Shown in pieces: positions 25,201 to 36,772 of a DNA stretch of 64,000 nt; within the stretch, counting starts at the first letter, position 1, and the number at the start of each line of letters is the position of its first letter. Origin of the DNA: Escallonia rubra (taxonomy: Eukaryota; Streptophyta; Magnoliopsida; Escalloniales; Escalloniaceae); NCBI GenBank assembly GCA_033065855.1, contig JAVXUO010002027.1, forward strand, positions 62,001 through 126,000, given 5' to 3'. The notes under the pieces are model-generated. The model was given only the letters and a program-made list of their open reading frames with translations, ran no database searches and was not told where the DNA came from. Position numbers and translations under genes: made by a program.

Positions 25201-28200
25201 TTTATTACCTTCATCATATTTTTTTAATTAATCATACAATTGCTTTTTATCAGTTGGTGCCAGCAGTCACAGAGCTTGTGGTTGCAGAATTAATGTATCT
25301 GCAGTGGATGGATCCCAAAGAGCCTATATATCTTTACATAAATTCTACTGGAACTACTCGTGACGATGGTGAAACAGTGAGCATTTTATTGATTTTATTA
25401 GTTGCGCCTTTGTTAATCTCATAATTCCTCTGTGTTATAGCATCCTTCTCTGGTGCAACAATATTGCAGATATATATGTAATATGTTTGTATACTTGTCA
25501 AACTATCTTTTTTATATTTTTTAGCTAGATCTGAGGGACTAACTTAAGCACTTCGTCTCAATGAAGTAGTTACTTATTTAGCATGATGAGATTCTAAGAT
25601 CTGCTAATTTTACTTCAATTTATCATTATTTGGTTAAAATTATGTTTTCAACAAATGCCACTGAAAAGGGAAGTGAGAAACTTTTAATGGAGATGGAGTC
25701 TCTTCCTCTTCCCTTGCTTCGTTCTTTTGTCAAATTGTTAATCACTGCTATCTTTGCATCTGAGATTCTGAGTTCAATTCATACTTTGTTGTGCCTGGGA
25801 TGACCATTAAGGGTCAACGACTATCCATATTCTCGTTTGCTGAATGTATGCTTTTGTCCTTTTTCATACCTATGTCTGAGATATCAACGCGGTTTAGCAT
25901 GGTTCTTCTTGGGGTTGTGTCTGCTCACTTTATAATGCTCATCATTCAGGTCGGGATGGAGACTGAGGGTTTTGCTATATATGACGCTATGATGCAATTA
26001 AAGAATGAGGTAAAGTTTCATCCCTCTATTGCTGAGTCCTCAAATTTTAGCACAAGGCAGATCTGTGATGCTTTTGTTATCAGTGTTATGATCCCTATTA
26101 CGTGCTTGGTTTATTTTATTTCTTCTTTGCGCTTTCCTCTTGGTTTTATATTCCTGGCTGGATCTCCAAAGAATTTAAAGACCTATCACTTAAACGATAC
26201 ATGCAGATACACACAGTTGCAGTTGGAGCTGCTATAGGTCAGGCATGCCTCTTACTTGCTGCTGGATCTAAGGGGCAAAGGTTCATGATGCCACATGCCA
26301 AAGGTATGATGTAACTTGTGCAAAAAAGGGGAACAACTTGAGTGGGTTGGGCAGCCTAGAAGTGAACCTGATTCAACTCGTACTCCGTGCCTAGTGCTGA
26401 GGCACAGCCTGACTTTGTATTGGGACCTCAGAGTCGTGTCGAAATTTCCTTTTTATTTTCACTTTGCATTTTATTATTTCCATTAGAGGCATAAGATTTG
26501 CTAGTATCCAAGCGTTAATGTATGGAATTTGAAGAATATAGGTACAGTGAATTTCAAGAAGACTATAAGTAATACCAAGTATACCGTACGAGATATGTAA
26601 TACAGTACATGTGATTTTTTATGTGTCCATTATATTCTTTGGTCAGGCTGTGGCCCAATCAGGCCTAGCCAGCCAAGCCAACCCCCCCCCCCCCCCCCCC
26701 AAAACAACAAAACCACACACAACACTTGCACACACCGAAACATGAGCCTAGTGCCCCAGAAATTCTTGGGTTGCACTCAGGTTGCTTGGACAAGTTACAC
26801 TTCTAGTGCTGTTATATGCAATTTATACTTTAAGCGTTCTACGCTATCTTAAGTTTTAAGGGGTTACTTAATATCTGTTTCAGCCATGATACAACAGCCT
26901 CGTGTCCCATCATCTGGGTTAATGCCGGCCAGTGATGTTCTTATACGTGCGAAGGAGGTTAGTTTGAACTTCTTTGGTTTCTTCTTAGCTTTAAATTTTC
27001 CCATGGAATGTATTAACAGCATTCATTCATGTAATAAAGTCAATTTTAGCTTTCTCGTGTTTCCTAAAATCTTTTTAGAAGAATAAGTAGTCTTGGCCTG
27101 CCAAGAGGGTTTAAACTTGATGTACTAGCAATCTTGGTCTAGTCCATGCTTCGTTCATCACTTAGGGGAAAGAAGTTACAAAGTGTCTATCGGTTTTCCT
27201 CCTTGAACAACACATTTCCTCTGACTTGCATGCATATTTTCTCTAAATTCGTATGAATTTGAATGGTAAAATGAAGGGTATGGCAATGGTATTTGGTAGA
27301 TTTGAACCCCCCCCCCCCCCGCGTGCGCGGCCCCGGGGGAGTGGGAGGTTCCTTTTAGCAAGAAGGGTGGTTGGTTTCGAAATTAGGCAGGACCAGCAAC
27401 ATTGATGGCCCTTTGGTTGAATTCTGTCAGGTGACCTATCAGTTTTGCCCCTAAGGAGAGAGAGAAAATCAGAAAAGCTTCCGTCCCCCTCCTCCTGCAC
27501 AACCACCTGGCATACTGGGGTGGGCAGAAGAATTCTTGATTTAACTATATACCTACTTGACCTTGGGTATACGACTTCGAGTATTATTTTTTTTCCTTAG
27601 TAAATTATGCCAACCATTTTAAGCTGGAATCCTATGCTGGAACTTACCATTAGTTGTCTCAGTAGTTCTCGTATTTGCATAATCTGCTCGTGGCTACGGT
27701 ACATAAGTATTTGCAGATACTTTCAGTTGCAGAGACCAATAGAGGATCTTAGGGACATGATGACTGTCACTGTTAAGCATGGTAGTCATTGTTGGGAGTT
27801 GGGACCATCTTCTAACAGCTTAAGCTTTTAGAGCAGATGGGGACTTAATGCTGTTTATCTGTGCACTTGGTGGTGGTGTACCTTGCATTGTCTCTCCACA
27901 TGCAATCAGGGGCTTTCACATAGGGGGTGCTATGCATGATAAACATTGTTGGGCCATTCCTTATCAGCTTAAGCTTTTAGAGAAGATGGTAACTTTAACA
28001 TCCACTGCCAGCTGCACATGTTTTTCCTTTTCTCACCTGAGTCTCATTCTGAGACTTAAATCTGGTTCGATGCCACAAAGTTTTGTTGGACAGCTTCCAT
28101 AGAACCTAATCCTTAGGCCATGTAAGGCAATAATGATCTATTCTAAAGCATATCCTTTTGTTTTGTTGAACAGCTTCCACATGCCATTGGGTGCTTTTTC

Positions 28201-30094
28201 GTGACGGGGAGTATTAAAACATGACATACTAAGAGTCAATTTTTACAATGTTGGACTCAATCTTTTGCCGCTTAAAGCTTTAGAGCACTAGTAACTTAAC
28301 ACCTTTCACTATCTGTGAGTAGATCAATATTTAAGTACACCTAGGGAACAATTTGACAATATGTTCTCCCACGGTAATTATTTTAATATCATCAGCCAAT
28401 GATCAGCCATGCCCCTAGGCAGACAAGATCCAGGGTGGTTGGTAATTGGTATGACCTTTTAGAACTCATGGATGTAGCCCTCTTAATCTCAAGAAGCTTT
28501 GTTCTTCTCCTTCTAGTTTATTGGACAAATAATGACTAAGCAAGAATAAAAGGAAAAGTAGTATCTGGCATCACCAATTTTGGGTCTAGAGCTCATTGGA
28601 AGACCATAACTTAAATAAATACATGTGCTTTAAATGAGGACATAACATTTAACCTTTGAAAAAGTAGTTATGACGATGGCCAGGCACTGTACTTTTGCTA
28701 GCACCCATGAAGCATGAACACGGGTGGGGGTGCGGATACGACATGGGTGCGGATATGATGAAACAGCATTTTTGAAAATTTTAGAATACGGGTACGGCGA
28801 GGATACGGCGACTTAGTATTGAGTTCGTAAACAAAATAGGGACCATTTGAATCTTAATAAGGTGCATAAAAGGATATATAGTGCAATTTTATTTAACGAT
28901 TCTACAATAGTACAATACCATCAAATACATTGTAATAGAAGTAGCGTCAAAGTTCCAAAAGTAGGCAGTAGCAAAGTTCTAAAGTTCAATCCAACAAATA
29001 AAAAGCAAAATACTTCGATTATCAAAGGATTCCATGGCCGCAACATCTTCGTCTTCATATATCTCTCCATTGCCATCATAGCATACAACATGGAGTACTA
29101 AGGCAAGAAGAATGAGAGAAGCTAGAGGCATAGAGCGTGTCTGAAAGCAAAAGGAAATAGAGGAAGACAGAAGACTGACCTTTCGGGAAATGTTGCCGGA
29201 GGTGGCGGCCGTCGTCTCGAAGTGGTCGCCGAACTATCCAGTGGTTGCGGGTGGTCGTGCTCATCGCTAGTTGCTTTGCCAGCGACACTGCTCTCTCTTT
29301 CTCTCTCTCTCTCTCCCCCCCTCTTCACAGATCAAGCGACTAAGCAATTTTCCCGTTATTGGGTTTAAGTTTGACTATTTATGATTTGACCCCTGAAACT
29401 TTTTTTTAATGTTTTGACCCCTAAAAATTCTTTTGAAAATTGTGTTTTCACCCAATAAGTACCTGATACGCATCAAATCCATATCATATCCGCACCCAAC
29501 ACCCATCGCACTGCACCCAACGTGGACCCGTACTATACGCGCACCAGATGCCGGTGCTTCACCCATTTTGGCGCACCCGTGCTTCATAGGCTAGCATCCT
29601 ATGCTGAGGGTCACAACTTAGTCCTTGTGCTTGTATTTAATGTACTCACTCGGTTTTTGAAGTGATTTTGTTACTTTTACAGGTAATAATAAACAGGGAC
29701 ACCCTTGTCAACCTCCTGGCCAAGCACACTGGGAATGTGAGTTGTATATTACACGTCAATAGTATCTATCTCGAATATAATAAGGAAGCTAGTAGTAGGT
29801 AAATAAGCACTGATTGTATGCATGATCTTCCATTAGTCAGTAGATGCTGTAGCTGATGTGATGCGAAGACCATTTTATATGGACTCAACAAGAGCTAAAG
29901 AGTTTGGTGTCATTGATAAGGTAAATTATGTATGTTATGTTCTGTTGTTTCTCATATGTTGAGGCCTGTCTGGACTAATATGGATATCTGTGGTTCAGAT
30001 ACTTTGGCGTGGTCAGGAAAAGATAATGGCAGATGCTGCCGCACCGGAGGACTGGGACAAGAATGCTGGCATTAAAGCTCTCGATGCAGTTTAG
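19265..30094 (+). CDS. CLPR3: Chloroplast Clp protease core subunit ClpR3 (inactive ClpP homologue)
   Basis: Nine coding exons: 19265-19552, 21742-21843, 25254-25376, 25950-26009, 26207-26303, 26884-26957, 29683-29736, 29837-29920 and 29999-30094. They give 325 residues, close to the Arabidopsis length. A Ser/Thr-rich transit-like N-terminus (about 1-42) precedes the ClpR3-specific segment KIPMPPVNPKDPF and YLDIFESPKLM. The ClpP fold runs from RIVYIGMPLVPAVTELVVAE to about residue 300. The catalytic Ser of ClpP (ASMGA) is replaced by Gly near 202 in VGAAIGQACLL, and the catalytic His (MIHQP) by Gln227 in MIQQP, the defining loss in ClpR. ClpR1-R4 with ClpP1 form the R-ring of the stromal Clp core that degrades proteins delivered by ClpC. 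The two largest introns (3.4 and 2.7 kb) are swollen by insertions. The ATG at 19265 is chosen because homologues begin there; an in-frame ATG at 19118 is less likely. Confidence 0.95.
20340..20660 (-). mobile_element. Possible LINE 3-prime end remnant in CLPR3 intron 1
   Basis: On the minus strand, 20396-20650 encodes LLATKSEKSWRVFEKCPLMS followed by VVVSLVGKEHAGPLEISLS. This resembles the zf-RVT tail of plant LINEs, where a WxxxxxAxxWxLWxERNxRxF pattern is usual. The match is partial and frame-shifted, so the call is tentative. It lies in the first CLPR3 intron, antisense to the gene. Confidence 0.35.
21278..21305. repeat. G-rich homopolymer tract
   Basis: A near-pure G run of 28 bases broken by two T residues, in CLPR3 intron 1. 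Length is likely variable, and sequencing error is possible. Confidence 0.8.
23102..23237. mobile_element. MITE with long terminal inverted repeats in CLPR3 intron 2
   Basis: The left arm (ATATTAGCACTCCACTTTTT ACCGCTTGCACTCCACTTT-CGTCAC) and right arm (GTGAC-AAAAGTGGAGTGTAA, GCGGTAAAAAGTGGTGTGAG, AATAT) are reverse complements over about 45 bp with few mismatches. They enclose a middle of about 46 bp. The whole is about 136 bp and can fold into one hairpin. No coding capacity. The arms hold a sub-repeated motif (ACTCCACTTT twice). No clear target duplication, so the superfamily is open. Confidence 0.8.
26682..26700. repeat. Poly-C tract in CLPR3 intron 5
   Basis: Nineteen C residues followed by A-rich sequence (AAAACAACAAAACC). 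A shorter pure C run of 14 lies at 27307-27320 in the next intron. Confidence 0.85.
27785..28310. repeat. Three diverged copies of a CAGCTTAAGCTTTTAGAG module
   Basis: In CLPR3 intron 6, a module of about 60 bp recurs near 27785-27850, 27950-28000 and 28245-28305. Each has ATTGTTGG-like or ATGTTGGA-like bases, then CAGCTTAAGCTTTTAGAG (third copy CGCTTAAAGCTTTAGAG), then a GATGG or ACTAG step and GTAACTTAACA-like bases. Also repeated is TTTTGTTG(G/A)ACAGCTTCCA (28080 and 28166 regions). Similar words are frequent in plant retroelement-derived repeats. I cannot assign a family. Confidence 0.5.
28705..29589. mobile_element. Non-autonomous hAT-type element in CLPR3 intron 6
   Basis: The ends are imperfect inverted repeats: the left end starts CCATGAAGCATGAACACGGG and the reverse complement of the right end starts CTATGAAGCACGGGTGCGCC. 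The flanks are an 8-bp near-identical direct repeat, GCTAGCAC at 28697-28704 and GCTAGCAT at 29590-29597. Eight-base target duplications and short TIRs indicate the hAT superfamily. Subterminal GGGTGCGGATACG-like and CGCACCCAAC-like motifs repeat in opposite orientation, as expected for transposase binding. No transposase is encoded in the 885 bp. A (CT)n microsatellite lies at 29290-29324. Confidence 0.75.
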
Positions 30095-31880
30095 TATGAT
30101 TTGTCTTAGAAAACCCGTATACTGTAAGTCAGCTTTTCTTTCACCGGTATTTCAGTGGCTCTGTGCATAGAAGTGTAACATAACAAAGGCCCCTCAGTAA
30201 AGCTTCTAGATACAGGATTTGTGACGGTGCAGTATCCCCATGAAACTTTCTGGGTGAACTGTAGGCACTAGATTTACCTTTGCATGATACCAGTTGGAAC
30301 TTCATTGTTTCTGCTTAAGTTTCTTCCGAATGGAAGCCGACAAGAAAAGGCACGCCGTAGGTTTTAGCCGCTCTATGTCAAGCGGAATCCCCTTTTAGGT
30401 GTTCGAACTTTTGATGAGGGAGGAGTTTCTCCCACTTATTTCTAAGTTTTGTGGTATGCTCAATTATGTGGCCTTCCCATGTGCATAGTGCGTCAACAAC
30501 TTAGGTCTCTTAGAAAGTTGTAGAGGGGGAACTCGAGAAGAACATTAATCAGGCTAAGACTAAGACTCAGCTAGATGATTGTCAAAAGAGGCTAGACAAA
30601 ACCCTGGACCCTTGTGATCCTCATTTAAGAGCATTTTGATGCTCAGGACAGGAGTGAGGGGAGCAGTTTTACCGACAGAAATCAACAGTCCTGTGGCTGC
30701 AGCTGGTGACCACTTTATGCCTTGTAGTCTGGGCAGTGGGCATGATTACATTGTATTACTCTTTGCTACACAAGATGCATGCAATACAATTTGTTAGTAT
30801 CCTGGTGATTGCATATTTCATATTGGTGGCTTACAGTGTTCAATTAATATCTTCTCTGTTTCCTGTTTTTTTAAATCATTTTTTTTTGGGGGGGTGGGAT
30901 CTGGTGTTGGTAATCACTTATGTTGGTCCACTTTGGTCACTTTTGTACAGTCTATTCACACAACTTTTGTGGAAGGTTTATATAGTAGACCTGAGGAGGC
31001 TAATTGGCTATCTGACCTTTTCGTGCAGTATTCTTAGCTTTGGGAAGCCTAATGTCGCGGGCAAGCAATTGTCGAAACCCTGTTATAAAGAGCTAAAGTT
31101 TACCCTGTTGGAGAAGCATATGGACCTGCAAGGATAGCGCTCACGACGATGAACAAGAAAGCTTTCCCCTTGTAAGTGGGGTCGCGAGTCGTCTAGATTA
31201 GCTGCATATACGGAAGGAGAAGGTGTTGCACGGTGAAACTTCTATCCTAGACAGTAATCGTGAACTGGGGAACTGAAACAAGCAAGTGGATCATTTTAGG
31301 TTGATCTTTTACTCCGAGATTCATGTATAATGTTTCTATTAAATTGGTTGAAACAGTTTCGTAATGAGACCTACAGAAACTGCCCTTAAACCTCCAAGGA
31401 GCTACTTCATTTAGGAACTTCTGCACTACATGTATCGAATGGCTGTCGTGCCTTCCTAATGTGGCAGCTTTCCACCTACGTTAGTGTAGTTGATTATTTA
31501 GGCACTTGACTAATTACTGACAAAATTGGTAGCTCTGTGTGTGTGTGTGTGTGTGTATTTTTTATATTTTTCTTTTTTACATTGTTTTATTCTATTTTTT
31601 TATATTTAATCATTTACTAATCAATTTTCTTTATTATCGCCCAATTTCTTCTCTCCACTCCTCGTGGAGTAGAGTAGAATGAGAAATTCATAACATATAT
31701 GATTCATATTCTAAATAAGTGTGTAAGTCAAATCAAATTAAATAATTTGAGATCAGAGGTAGTATTTGGATGCCCAAATTAAAATCAGCACGTAGTACCG
31801 AAGCTTCCTTTTTGCGGTTAAATATTCTAGCTACAAGCTTCAGGAGTAGTTGCGACAAATAGCGATGGCCTGCGTAGCTG
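30095..31880 (+). other. CLPR3 3-prime UTR and spacer
   Basis: The first 300 bases or so should be 3-prime UTR. A 143-codon open frame at 30706-31137 is very hydrophobic (several runs of 18 or more apolar residues). It is preceded in the same frame family by a charged stretch near 30530-30630 that reads KVVEGELEKNINQAKTKTQL. It has no known homologue to me and an atypical T-rich composition, so I do not call it a gene. A GT microsatellite is at 31536-31556. Confidence 0.4.
31536..31556. repeat. (GT)n microsatellite
   Basis: About ten and a half uninterrupted TG/GT units, followed by a T-rich stretch. In the spacer after CLPR3. Confidence 0.9.
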
Positions 31881-31970
31881 GTGACGGATTATACCACTCC
31901 CTTTTTGCCGTTGAATATTGTAGCTATGAACTACAGGAGTAGTAGCGACGAATATTGTAGCTATGAACTA
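31807..31970. repeat. Short duplications upstream of the plastid-protein gene
   Basis: A unit of about 55 bp, CCTTTTTGC(G/C)GTT(A/G)AATATT and on to CAGGAGTAGT(T/A)GCGAC, occurs at 31807-31860 and again at 31899-31952. A third partial copy (GAATATTGTAGCTATGAACT AC) runs 31949-31970. They lie in the presumed promoter or leader of the next gene. Confidence 0.75.
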
Positions 31971-32159
31971 CCTCTGAGCCGAATATGCTTCTTCTATTCT
32001 ACTGCCCATCTCTCTGGTTACGGGTCAGCTGGTCCAGCAAAATCTTCAACCATTCTGGCGGAAACGCCATGGCCTTTTATCTGCCTCCAACTCGGGGAGG
32101 AAAAAGAGAAAACAGACCTTAGAGGAGAGGAGGAGAGACCGAGTCCGAGCCCGAGTTGG

Positions 32160-33237
32160 ATGGGTTTTCCATCTCTCTCCCTTAGACTGGCTTTTGTCAT
32201 CTCCTTCTCTGTTGCAGTTTCCTACACCACCACCTCATCCTCCTTCCCATTAAAACCCCTTTCGTTTTCAACCACCAACCCTCCCCAGCCCAAACCCAAA
32301 CCCAAGCCCAGAGCCTCCGCTTCCGATTTGCTCGCTCTCCTCGGCCCACCACAGCAGGCTTCTACGATCAATTCCGAAGAAGCCCGTCAACTAAAGTCCT
32401 GCTTCAAATTCCTGGTACCATTCTCTCCGTGTCAAATCGGTCCCCACTCGGAAACTCGCCGCGCACTGAGCTTGAGACCGAATTGTGAGCAAGATGAGGT
32501 GGATGAACTCGTTTGGTGGCCTCCTGCGGCCGTGGTGGAGCTCGCTCGACTTGCCGTTGATTCCGGGGGTGATCCGGGGGCTATTCAGCGTGCACTTGAT
32601 CCCACGATGATCATTGTGAGTTCGCTTAGTTGCCCTGTGTTTATGCTCTTTTTGTTAAGCTTTGTTAAAATGTGTTACTGGTGAGTCTCCTTAGACTTTT
32701 TGCAAATTCGTGGGATAATTTTACTAGATTAAGCAAGTATATTTTGACACGTTAAACTAGGGTTAAAAAAAATAACCAAAATCAACGTCTACATGTAATA
32801 ATTCTATGCTAACAATTCACAAGAATGTCAAAGGGAAAATTGCAATGACACGGAAGGAGGACACGTTAAATGGTCACTCATCTCTTAAGAGTCCACTGTA
32901 GACTATGGTTTAGTCGGATTTCCATTACGGGTTAATCGGCCTGTGGAGTCTGGACATAACAAGATGTGACCAAAAAAGTGCCACTTAAATATGATTAGCG
33001 ACAAGAAAAATGTCGCTACAAAATTTTAGCAATAGCGCCAAAATGCTTTCAGGGAATAAAGAAATGTGTTAAAGCGGTTGCATCACCTCTGCAGTACAAC
33101 AGAAAATTCCCGGACGGAGACATCTGTTGGAGGCAAAAGAAAAGGAAAAAAGAACACCGACTAATTTGACTAAGGGTAAGACACATAACATCAAACCTGA
33201 TGACTAAGATAATTTTGGGAGTTGTGATTTTCAATTT

Positions 33238-33271
<34 letters not shown>

Positions 33272-35103
33272 GTGTTTAGTTGCCATTGTTGAGTTTTTAG
33301 TGAAGCCGGTCTAAAAGTTGACTTAGCAACACTAGTCTTGACACCGAGGACAACTGCGGACAGAACTAAACATGGACTAATTAGAAGTTATCATAGATAG
33401 ATAGATATTGTGACAAACTTTAAGAATCATATTGTTTGCATGCACAAACAAGCTGTAGCTGGGCAGTGCTGATGAGTGATGATGCATGCGGGTTTGGATA
33501 CAAACCTAGTGGCAGTCTTATGATTTTGGTCGCGTATTGAAACACACATATAAAACAATGTAACAGGTACCGGATATTGAAGGATCAAACAAAAGCCGAT
33601 GTGAGCTCACAAGAACTCCGTATGGGAGGCACTTTATAAATGAGGTTAGCATCACATACTAGCTTCTTGTGTATTGATGTTTATAAGTGCAATTTACGTT
33701 ATACTTGCCCGATCCTCTTGATTGATATTATACTTCCTTGTCGTCTTGTAGGAGTTGAATTCATACTTCAAATTGCTATTTGAAATAATTGCTGTCCGGG
33801 GTCCAAATGTTGGGTTGGATGTTTCATTAAGTCGCTATGACTTGTTTCATGGTCACATTTTTCTTGCCACGGACTCTGGAAGACTTGGTATTTTGTAAGT
33901 CAACGTACTCCACAACAGCTTCTGTTAATTGGTTTCAACAAAATAAAACCTTTTGTATACCTAACATTTTATACTTCATTTACGGTTTATTTAGAAATTC
34001 ATCGATTTTTATATGAAGGCTACTAAGTCTCTTTGAGATGACAAGGCCCTAGACTGGATGATATGTATGTCCCCTTGTTCAATCTTGCTTGTGTATGGTT
34101 GAACACAAGGTGACGGCATTTCTCCCGTACTCGTGGACACTGGTGGCTGATAGAGGATAATTCATGAAGACCTCTATGTCCTACTGATATAATGACTACT
34201 GTTACTTGCCCTGGTTACTTGTCTGTTACTTGTGACCTTAACTTGAAAATACATTTATTTATTTTTTATCATCAGAAGCTGCAGTGACCACGCTATTTGA
34301 CAGGTTCCATGCTAAAGAGTACCCTGCATATGATAAAGAAGTTTTTCCATACAATATGGGCTATTGCCAAAGAGGTACATTTGGCAAAGTACTGCACGAA
34401 GCCTAGTTGACTGCTGTTTAGCTATTAGCATGTTCCTAGTTTAGGCCTCCATCTATGGTAAAATGGTTTTAAATCTTTGTTCTTCAGGGTCTAATGTGAT
34501 GTATGATGATTCAATGAATTTGCGGAACATTCTATGGCTGGCTCCATTGCCAAATAAATCAACACAAGCTTGGTTGGCACCTGGTACCTCTTCTTACCTA
34601 TTTTTAAGCGGGAACACATTGCTGTTGATATGTTATTCTTTTCCTTGTGATTCTATTGAGTTAGGACTCAGATTTTGCTGTTACACTTTAAAACATCGTA
34701 TTGCATATCTGCTTAGCAGACATAATGCTGAGCTGCTAAAGCGAGGACTATATTCAAGATGTTTATATGCAGTTGTCAAATATATTTCACTATGCTTGAT
34801 TTTGTTGATAGGAGTCCTGGTGGTCTTGGATGCACGACCAGGGGGAATCATATATACAGATCTTATACCAGATTATGTAGATTATGCGAGGACCTTGTAT
34901 GAAGGTTTCATAATCTTACTTCTTTACGGGTTTCAAGCAATTATGACAACCCTTTACTTGTGGCCATCAATTTGTCGACATTTTGGATATATATTAATGC
35001 GAGTTTGTACGTTTGGCCAGATGATTTTGGGGATGTTGTCGCCGATGTCAACTACCTGAATGTAGGAGGTGCAAAGCCTGATTTTCAGATATTCATTTGC
35101 TGA
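32160..35103 (+). CDS. Conserved plastid-targeted protein, possibly PIFI
   Basis: Seven coding exons: 32160-32615, 33567-33644, 33752-33894, 34304-34374, 34488-34583, 34812-34904 and 35021-35103. All are GT-AG with closing phases; the product is 339 residues. The N-terminus is Ser/Thr/Pro-rich and poor in acidic residues, with KPKPKPRASASDLLALLG near 45-62, fitting a chloroplast transit peptide. The conserved body contains WWPPAAVVELARLAVDSGGD, then LTRTPYGRHFINEELNSY, SLSRYDLFHGHIFLATDSGR, AYDKEVFPYNMGYCQRGSNV and a C-terminus PDFQIFIC. From memory this resembles PIFI (post-illumination chlorophyll fluorescence increase, linked to NDH-dependent chlororespiration), but I am not certain of the name. 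No catalytic motif or membrane segment is evident in the body. The ATG at 32160 is chosen because the transit-like composition begins there; an open frame extends upstream in phase to 31881 without convincing sequence. Confidence 0.85.
33238..33296 (+). pseudogene. Plastid 16S rRNA fragment inserted in the nucleus (NUPT)
   Basis: The stretch contains GTTAAGTCCCGCAACGAGCG and CAACCCTCGTGTTTAGTTGC, the universally conserved 16S rRNA region around E. coli position 1100. The variable bases after CAACCC (TCGTGTTTAGTTGCCAT then GTTGAGTTT) are those of chloroplast 16S rRNA, not mitochondrial or typical bacterial sequence. I count one difference from the plastid sequence I remember. Only about 59 bp are recognisable, so this is not a functional rRNA gene. 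It sits in intron 1 of the plastid-protein gene, in the sense direction. Confidence 0.8.
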
Positions 35104-35869
35104 CACCATTTTGAAGTATGACACGCCCTGAATGACATTTGTTACGGTGGGCATGCTTTTACTGATATTTAAGGTTCCTCCTTTGTCTTCCAGGGTGAGC
35201 TTTTTTCTTAGCTCACCAATTATCCATGAACCGTGTGCTCACCCGAAGTCCCAACTTGGCAGGACGATCATAGAACTGTGACACTACCAGGATATGATTG
35301 TGCGTTTTTGGTTTTCTTGCTTGTGGCACATGGTATCTCACATCAACAATGAGAAACGTGCTTCTGGCCTTGAAGATAAAACCTGGTTGTTGCTGAATTC
35401 CGTTGGTTTCAGTGTTGGTGCCAAGCTTGATATGAAATGTACGTGATGTATTCTGATGGAGAACCTTACACTTGGGTAATCATTTAACATAAAAACACTT
35501 CAATTTCTAACATATCTACCCTATGTAACCTTGTCGATTGCTTTTGTCGAGGTTCTCATTAGTATCTATACTTCATTCATCGTTTGAGGAATTGCTCTTG
35601 GGGAAGGCAATACCGAGGCGATTAGTATGTGTATTCAACCTTTTACGGGTAAAAGGTGCAACAGTGACGTGAAATCATCTCTATGCTTTAGCGACAAACT
35701 TTGACTGGGACATGAGATATTGCTATGTGAGCCATCATGTGGTGACTATTGACAAATAAATTTTCAACCTTTCATTTTAGATATCTAAAACCCTGACATT
35801 ATGAAGAGATCGTAGTCGATCTAAAGCTGATTTGATGTTAAAAAATGTGCAATGCAACAATTGAAAGGG
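35104..35869 (+). other. 3-prime UTR and spacer after the plastid-protein gene
   Basis: No further coding exon is supported after the TGA at 35101-35103. The sequence is transcript-like in composition for the first 350 bases and then AT-rich. No RNA gene or repeat recognised. Confidence 0.4.
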
Positions 35870-36772
35870 TGTTAGGTATACAATTTTATAAAATTAATTA
35901 ACAAAAACCAAAAGTCCAACCCAGTTAGGTTGGGCTTCTTCGAGTTTAACTGTTTAACCCATTCAACCCAAGAAAATGTGAATTTTTATCCAACTCAACC
36001 ACCTAGTTACAAAGTGAATTAGAATAGGAGGTTCAATATTGTAACGGGTCATCTTGAGTTGGGCTATTAAAACTTATTTGTATATAAAACTCATAGTTCG
36101 TTGATAATTTTAACAAATAAGAGCCACCACACCACAATTTGCCGCCACACCCCTGTATGCCGCTCATTGTCGCCGACCATTAACAACGACTGACAACTTC
36201 CATTGCCAACCTCTCTGCCGCTGTCGCCACCTCTACCGTCGGTCGCACCACAATTGCTAGCATCCATCTCCTTAAGCAGTTGATTTGGAATAGCCACCAC
36301 CATGGTAGCCGCCATATCCACCTTCAACAGCCACCTCCACTGCAGGTCAACCTCCACCTGCATCATCGGCCACTGCCACCACGACCAGTTGCAAGCTGCC
36401 AACACTTTTGTTGTAACCACCACCGTCGCCGCCCATCGGCCATCATGACGGCGCTGCCATCATCAGCGGCCGCCACTGCCACCACCTCTATCTACCACCT
36501 GGCCAATGCCACAACCACATTGCCGCGGCAGTCGCCAATTGTCGGCGCCGATAAGCACTTTCACTGTCTACAATCCACCACCGCTTTCTTTTTCGTTTAA
36601 GTAAAAAGAATTCTTACTTTTTTTTATAAGCCCAAATTTATACAGTCAGTCCAACCCAATTAATCAAGTTTTAACTTGAGTTAAAGTGCGTCGGGTTTAA
36701 AAGCAAATGAATTTTTTTGAGTCGGGTACAATCCCAACCCAACCAACTAAAGTTACATTCCTAACCACATAT
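35870..36772. mobile_element. Candidate non-autonomous DNA transposon with ACC-rich core
   Basis: The left edge reads GTGTTAGGTATACAA and the reverse complement of the right edge reads GTGGTTAGGAATGTAACT, an imperfect inverted repeat. Inside both ends, CCAACCCA/TTGGGTTGG words recur in opposing orientation (CAACCCAGTTAGGTTGGGCT on the left, CAACCCAATTAATCAAG and CCCAACCCAACC on the right). The core (about 36120-36560) is ACC/GCC trinucleotide-rich. No target duplication was found, so the call is tentative; hAT is the likeliest superfamily. Confidence 0.35.

Noticed and set aside
25791-26237. 148-codon frame overlapping CLPR3 exon 4
   Set aside because: Read-through of intron sequence around a real exon; only 25950-26009 is coding.
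31881-32159. In-frame N-terminal extension of the plastid-protein gene
   Set aside because: Contains locally duplicated non-coding sequence; transit-like composition begins at 32160.
33238-33296. Functional 16S rRNA gene
   Set aside because: Only about 59 bp are present, inside a nuclear intron.
34463-35059. 198-codon frame in the plastid-protein gene
   Set aside because: Joins two real exons through an intron that happens to stay open; splice sites and homology support the shorter exons.
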